A stretch of DNA of 8,859 nt from Oligoflexia bacterium (GTDB taxonomy: Bacteria; Bdellovibrionota; Bdellovibrionia; Bdellovibrionales; UBA1609), in the NCBI GenBank assembly GCA_026914095.1, contig JAPPIY010000195.1, positions 1-8,859 of the forward strand, written 5' to 3'. Positions 5,585 through 8,859 of this stretch are shown one piece after another (position 1 is the stretch's first letter; each line of letters opens with the position of its first letter). The notes beneath the pieces were generated by a model. The model was not told the origin of the DNA. It ran no database searches and saw nothing but the letters and a program-made list of their open reading frames with translations. The translations under genes were made by a program, and so were the position numbers.

Positions 5585-6394
5585 TTAAAAGGATTTTTTG
5601 CATAAAGCCCTACGGAGGAGTTTTTCAATTTCCGCATAATTTGATTTTTTTGTTTGTGTTTGTTGTTTGAATACACTATAGTCAAGAGCTGTCAGGCCTT
5701 CTTTATTGACAATCTCTGGATTTGCGCCAAAATCTAAAAGCTGTTTTAAAATATCCCGCTCTCCTCGTTGACTGGCTATTATAAGAGCAGTATTACCCTT
5801 TTTATCTATTGAATCTATATTAATATTTGTATTATCCAATAAAACAGCTTGCACAACTAGTGGCCTTTTAAACTGAATAGCTCGCATAAGAACTGTCATG
5901 CCACTTTGATCTTTTATGTTAGAGTCTGCTAAAGCATGAATGAGAGTTCTTGAAACTTTTGGAAAACCCCACATGCTGGTCTTTATAAGAGCCGTTTGAC
6001 CTAAATTATCTTGCATATTGACCTTTGCTCCAGCCTTTAGAAGCATGTTTACAATATCCAAATATCCCCAATAACTCGCCATCATAAGAGCAGTCTGTCC
6101 ATTTCTATCTCTTGTATTTATTTTTGCCTTTGCTTGAATAAAAAATTCTGCTATTTTTAAATATCCCTTCCAAGAGGCTATCATAAGACCTGTTCTGGAT
6201 AAATCATCTTTAACATCTGCCAAGTAGGGATGATTTTCAAGAAGCTTTTGAATGTTTTGCTCGTCTCTTTGTATGATTGCTAGGAAAAGCTTTTCTTTGT
6301 TTAAGCCGTCTTGCATGATAGTCGGCTGTTCCCAGTCAGCCTGTATAATAAAAGGAATAATTAAAAGAGGAAAAATTAAAATATATCTTTTCAT
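5585..6394 (-). CDS. Exported ankyrin-repeat protein
   Basis: A 269-residue product beginning with a signal peptide (MKRYILIFPLLIIPFIIQA, cleavage near Ala19). About six to seven ankyrin repeats follow, at roughly 33-63, 66-97, 99-130, 132-163, 165-197, 199-231 and a C-terminal cap to about 262. Repeats carry the usual signatures, for example NGQTALMMASYWGYLDIV (98-115) and KGNTALIIASQRGERDIL (199-216). Ankyrin repeats form a protein-binding solenoid, so the likely role is binding a partner in the periplasm or outside the cell; the partner is unknown. The open frame continues 58 codons upstream to 6568, overlapping the end of the MscS-family gene. The ATG at 6394 is preferred because it starts exactly at the signal peptide and removes that overlap. 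A purine run (GAGAG) lies too close to the ATG to be a normal Shine-Dalgarno. Bacterial ankyrin proteins range from effectors to housekeeping inhibitors; nothing here decides between them. Confidence 0.85.
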   Translation of the reverse strand: MKRYILIFPLLIIPFIIQADWEQPTIMQDGLNKEKLFLAIIQRDEQNIQKLLENHPYLADVKDDLSRTGLMIASWKGYLKIAEFFIQAKAKINTRDRNGQTALMMASYWGYLDIVNMLLKAGAKVNMQDNLGQTALIKTSMWGFPKVSRTLIHALADSNIKDQSGMTVLMRAIQFKRPLVVQAVLLDNTNINIDSIDKKGNTALIIASQRGERDILKQLLDFGANPEIVNKEGLTALDYSVFKQQTQTKKSNYAEIEKLLRRALCKKSF

Positions 6395-6478
6395 ACTCTC
6401 TGCTTTTAAAGGGGTTATATATTCTCTAACACATAAAATAATTAAAAGAAATAAACAAGTAAGTTTTTTACATAAATA

Positions 6479-6502
6479 ATTGAAGGCTTTTAAGCCAATC
6501 AA
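6479..6502 (-). terminator. Possible terminator after the MscS-family gene
   Basis: Six nucleotides after the stop, the minus strand has TTGATTGGCTT followed by AAGCCTTCAA around a 2-nt loop. This is a GC-containing inner stem plus an outer TTGA/TCAA pairing with a small internal loop. The tail TTATTTATG is only partly U-rich, so strength is doubtful. Confidence 0.35.
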
Positions 6503-6506
6503 ATTT

Positions 6507-7676
6507 CTAATTTTTAGGTTTGTATAAGCCGAGTCCTTGAGGCTGGGACAAAGCTCCTTGAGGGCCAAAAGATTGAGCGGTATTTTTTAACTCCTCAGCG
6601 GAAAAACTCTTTCTCTCTCTCTCCTTCTGACCAGGAATATTAAGCAAGTCTAAGCTTTGTGTCGGGAATGCAAAATCCACTTCAAGCTCTTTAGCTAACC
6701 TTAGGATTTCCAAGAAGATATTTTGTTTCTGCAACAGCTCTGTGTCCCAATCAGAAACCTTTAAAAAGAAATTTAAAAAGATTTGCAGGCTATGAGGCCC
6801 ATAGCCCGAAAAATAACATTGATAGTAATCTTTTCTGGTGTGAGAGTTAGACTTAATAATTTGCTTTAAACCCTCCACAAAAGCTTCAACTTTTTCTGGA
6901 GCTGTGTCATAAGTGATATCCAATGTAACGCGTGTTCGTCTGGCCTGTCTTTTTCCTAAATTGTCAATGACGGAATCTGATAAAATAGAATTAGGAATAG
7001 TAATTAAGGAATCATAGAAGGTTTTTACTTTTGTGGAGCGAAATCCAATATCCTCCACAGTCCCTTCAATGTCTTTGCAGACAATCCAATCCCCCACGGC
7101 AAAGGGTTTATCTAAAATAACAGATATTCCTCCAAAAAAATTGCTTAAAGTTTCTTTAGCGGCTAAGGCTAAAGCCATTCCTCCGATACCTAAGCCAGCT
7201 AAAAGAGAAGTTACTTTAAAGCCAATGTTTTGCAAAAAAATTAAAGCTATTATTGTAAAAACTAAAGTTTTCAGAATTTTTTTAGAGTAAGGCAAAATAT
7301 TTTTTGTAATGGAATCCTTAGCGCCCAGCTCCCTCTTTCTTTGCAAATTGACACCTACTAAGTTTTCTAAAATATCAATTGCATTCCAGATCAGAAGAAG
7401 AATACTGGCAGCTAAAATAAATTTTAAAGGCGCGGATAAAAAAACCTCCCATTTTTCCTCTATAGAGGCAAACTGAAAGCCAACATTGCAAACCAGCCAA
7501 AAAATGAGCAAGGAATAAGCGGTTTTATTTCTTTCTGTTAAAATTTTTTGGATATCTTCAGGAAGAAAATAAGAGAGCTTTTTAATGATTAAATTTACAA
7601 ATGGCCTTAAATATCTGGATAATAACAGACCTGCTATAATGACACTAAAAAGAAATAACCAAGAATTGCCCATCAT
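6507..7676 (-). CDS. MscS-family small-conductance mechanosensitive channel
   Basis: Inner-membrane channel that opens under membrane tension to release osmolytes during hypo-osmotic shock. At 389 residues it is longer than E. coli MscS (286) and has about five hydrophobic segments (5-20, 54-70, 84-104, 133-151, 155-188). The pore helix and the start of the beta domain are clear: GLGIGGMALALAAKETLSNF (161-180), then FGGISVILDKPFAVGDWI (181-198), the family hallmark. The Gly/Ala packing of the pore helix is intact. The beta domain continues with GTVEDIGFRSTKV (205-217) and ITIPNS (225-230), and the cytoplasmic alpha/beta vestibule runs to about 345. A charged tail rich in Gln and Gly (346-389) is not part of the core fold. 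Two adjacent ATGs (7676, 7673) are possible starts and neither has a visible Shine-Dalgarno. The neighbours are unrelated in function. Confidence 0.93.
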   Translation of the reverse strand: MMGNSWLFLFSVIIAGLLLSRYLRPFVNLIIKKLSYFLPEDIQKILTERNKTAYSLLIFWLVCNVGFQFASIEEKWEVFLSAPLKFILAASILLLIWNAIDILENLVGVNLQRKRELGAKDSITKNILPYSKKILKTLVFTIIALIFLQNIGFKVTSLLAGLGIGGMALALAAKETLSNFFGGISVILDKPFAVGDWIVCKDIEGTVEDIGFRSTKVKTFYDSLITIPNSILSDSVIDNLGKRQARRTRVTLDITYDTAPEKVEAFVEGLKQIIKSNSHTRKDYYQCYFSGYGPHSLQIFLNFFLKVSDWDTELLQKQNIFLEILRLAKELEVDFAFPTQSLDLLNIPGQKERERKSFSAEELKNTAQSFGPQGALSQPQGLGLYKPKN

Positions 7677-7710
7677 TAAGTTTATTTGTAATTTTTTTTA
7701 AAAGTTAAAA

Positions 7711-7760
7711 AAACGGGAACATTCAAAAAGACTTTAAAATTCAAACCCGACCAGTCTATC
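7711..7760. repeat. Degenerate copy of the dispersed repeat
   Basis: Read on the minus strand, GGGTTTGAATTTTAAAGTCT continues to GAATGTTCCCG. Over 33 positions it matches the minus-strand reading of the guaB-proximal element (GTTTGAATTTTGAGTTTTTT, then CTGAAGATTCCCG) at 26. It appears decayed: the outer TATACC end is degraded to TAGACTGG. It lies in the roughly 100-bp gap between the CBS-type enzyme and the MscS-family gene. Confidence 0.45.
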
Positions 7761-7777
7761 TAAAAAATTTTGCCATC

Positions 7778-8728
7778 TCAATAAAAACCTTTTTGCCTCA
7801 TCCAATCCTTATTTAAGAATTTGCTCATATAATTTCTAATTCCATCTGGCAGTATAATCACACAGTTTTGACCTTTCTTAAGCGCTTTTGCCATTTTCAA
7901 CCCCGCATAGACCGCAGAGCCGCAAGAGCCTCCGCATAAAATCCCCTCTTTTAAGATAATTTCTTTAGCGAAGTGAAAAGAGTCTTTGTCATTTGTTTTA
8001 ACCCACTCATCCACAAGAGAGCGGTCCAGAACTTCAGGAATAAAATCATAGCCTATTCCCTCCACCTCATAAGTTTGTATCGGCTCATCTCCAGCTAATA
8101 TAGAGCCAACGGGATCCACCCCGATAATTTTGCAGTGAGCCAGCTGGGGCTTTATTTTTTTTGCCAAGCCTGTCAAAGTGCCGCCAGTCCCCGCCCCTGC
8201 TATGACCATATCCACTTTGTTGTTTAAGTCTTTTAAAATTTCTTCCGCTGTGCCTTCATAATGCGCCCTATAATTGTCAGGATTGGAATACTGATCTAAA
8301 ATATAAGCTCTTGGAATCTCTTTCCGCATTTTTTTAGCGACACTGATATGGCTTTCTGGATCATGAGAGGCGGCTGAAGTGGGAGTGCGAACGATTTCAG
8401 CTCCTAAAGCTTTTAGGGCAACTTCCTTCTCCTGACTCATTTTTTCAGGCATAATAATTATCACTTTATAGCCTAAAACCGCCCCAGCTAAGGCTATGCC
8501 TATTCCCGTATTGCCGCTGGTTGGCTCAATGAGAGTGTCCCCAGGTTTAATCCTGCCTTTTTCTTGCGCTTTTTTAACCATATTATAGCCAATACGGTCT
8601 TTAACAGATCCCCCTGGATTAAAAAACTCACACTTGGCATAGACATTGCAATCCAAACCTTGAGTGATTTTATTTAGCTTAACAAGGGGAGTATGGCCTA
8701 TAGTCTCTAAAATATTTTGGTAGAGCAT
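7778..8728 (-). CDS. cbs: Cystathionine beta-synthase-type PLP enzyme (catalytic core only)
   Basis: Cytoplasmic fold-type II PLP enzyme of 316 residues. PLP-binding Lys43 lies in NPGGSVKDR, the cofactor-ring Asn73 in TSGNTG, the phosphate-binding loop is GAGTGGT (178-184), and the residue facing the PLP nitrogen is Ser268 in GGSCGS. Beyond motifs shared with cysteine synthase CysK, it carries segments typical of eukaryotic-like cystathionine beta-synthase: EIVRTPTSA (111-119), ILDQYSNPDNYRAHY (143-157), EGIGYDFIPEVLDR (223-236) and ILPDGIRNYMSKF (292-304). I therefore prefer a beta-synthase (serine or O-acetylserine plus homocysteine to cystathionine) over plain O-acetylserine sulfhydrylase, although activity with sulfide is possible. 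The N-terminal haem region and the C-terminal Bateman domain pair are both absent, so no S-adenosylmethionine control through that module is expected. A cystathionine gamma-lyase partner is not in the window. No Shine-Dalgarno is visible; an inverted repeat lies just before the start. Confidence 0.85.
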   Translation of the reverse strand: MLYQNILETIGHTPLVKLNKITQGLDCNVYAKCEFFNPGGSVKDRIGYNMVKKAQEKGRIKPGDTLIEPTSGNTGIGIALAGAVLGYKVIIIMPEKMSQEKEVALKALGAEIVRTPTSAASHDPESHISVAKKMRKEIPRAYILDQYSNPDNYRAHYEGTAEEILKDLNNKVDMVIAGAGTGGTLTGLAKKIKPQLAHCKIIGVDPVGSILAGDEPIQTYEVEGIGYDFIPEVLDRSLVDEWVKTNDKDSFHFAKEIILKEGILCGGSCGSAVYAGLKMAKALKKGQNCVIILPDGIRNYMSKFLNKDWMRQKGFY

Positions 8729-8731
8729 AAC

Positions 8732-8755
8732 TGGATTTTTACTTTAACAAATCCA
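8732..8755. promoter_or_regulatory. Perfect inverted repeat just upstream of the CBS-type gene
   Basis: TGGATTT (8732-8738) and AAATCCA (8749-8755) form a perfect 7-bp inverted repeat with a 10-nt spacer, ending only 3 nt before the ATG at 8728. It could be an operator or an mRNA hairpin covering the ribosome-binding region. Function is inferred only from position. Confidence 0.35.
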
Positions 8756-8780
8756 CTCAAGGCAACAATTTTTTTCTTTT

Positions 8781-8859
8781 TATGCCGATCTCGTTTGAAT
8801 TTTTGGGAATTATAGACTTAACTTCGCATAAAGAGCCTTTAAACTAAGGAAATAAAAGA
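8781..8859. mobile_element. MITE-like element, left end (cut by window edge)
   Basis: Starts with the family core (GATCTCGTTTGAATTTTTGG from 8787) and continues GGGAATTATAGACTTAACTT, then GCATAAAGAGCC. The first 48 bp align directly with the left end of the element at 4436. The part from about 8805 to the window end is a reverse-complement match to the right end of that element (about 4585-4636). On the minus strand it carries a TATAAT at 8809-8814 pointing toward the CBS-type gene, whose start is about 80 bp away. The element continues past the window. Confidence 0.6.
8809..8814 (-). promoter_or_regulatory. Consensus -10 hexamer inside the repeat, facing the CBS-type gene
   Basis: TATAAT on the minus strand. 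The -35 region at 17 bp (GCTCTT) is a poor match to TTGACA, so promoter activity is uncertain. It is the only consensus -10 upstream of the CBS-type gene within the window. Confidence 0.25.

Noticed and set aside
6395..6568. Extended N-terminus of the ankyrin protein overlapping the MscS-family gene
   Set aside because: It would put 58 residues before a clear signal peptide and overlap the upstream gene by 62 bp.

Overview
The window is an AT-rich bacterial chromosome segment in which every convincing gene lies on the minus strand. It reads, from the right edge leftward: cystathionine beta-synthase-type enzyme, MscS-family channel, exported ankyrin-repeat protein, ZIP-like metal transporter, IMP dehydrogenase (guaB), two exported cysteine-rich proteins of unknown function, and the 5' half of an elongation factor G gene cut by the left edge. 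No tRNA, rRNA, CRISPR array or transposase was seen.

Taxonomy cannot be fixed from this window. The EF-G is not the common bacterial FusA but resembles the mitochondrial/'spd' EF-G1 subfamily (P-loop AHIDSGKT, then GKDGVGAKMDSMDLER). That subfamily is known from spirochaetes, planctomycetes, deltaproteobacterial lineages and mitochondria. The exported proteins with N-terminal signal sequences, the low GC and the ankyrin protein fit such a lineage or a little-studied relative. A cysteine module at the end of one exported protein resembles modules I recall from archaeal and CPR-bacterial surface proteins.

The genes do not look like one operon. Gaps between them are about 100 to 540 bp, and neighbouring functions are unrelated: translation, purine synthesis, metal transport, osmotic protection and sulfur amino acid metabolism. 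Only fusA and the 166-residue exported protein gene have clear Shine-Dalgarno sequences.

The most distinctive signal lies between the genes. A dispersed repeat family with core ATCCTGTTTGAATTTT, often starting with TATACC, occurs in five of the eight non-coding stretches, in both orientations and often as inverted pairs. Two copies enclose an ATTCCCGC...GCGGGAAT palindrome. Two others are extended by a block running from GGGAATTATAGACTT into GCATAAAGAGCC. The 4436-4636 copy has terminal inverted repeats with outward-facing TATAAT hexamers, and the copy at 8781-8859 is cut by the window end. This looks like a non-autonomous MITE-like or REP-like family; the enzyme that would move it is not in the window.
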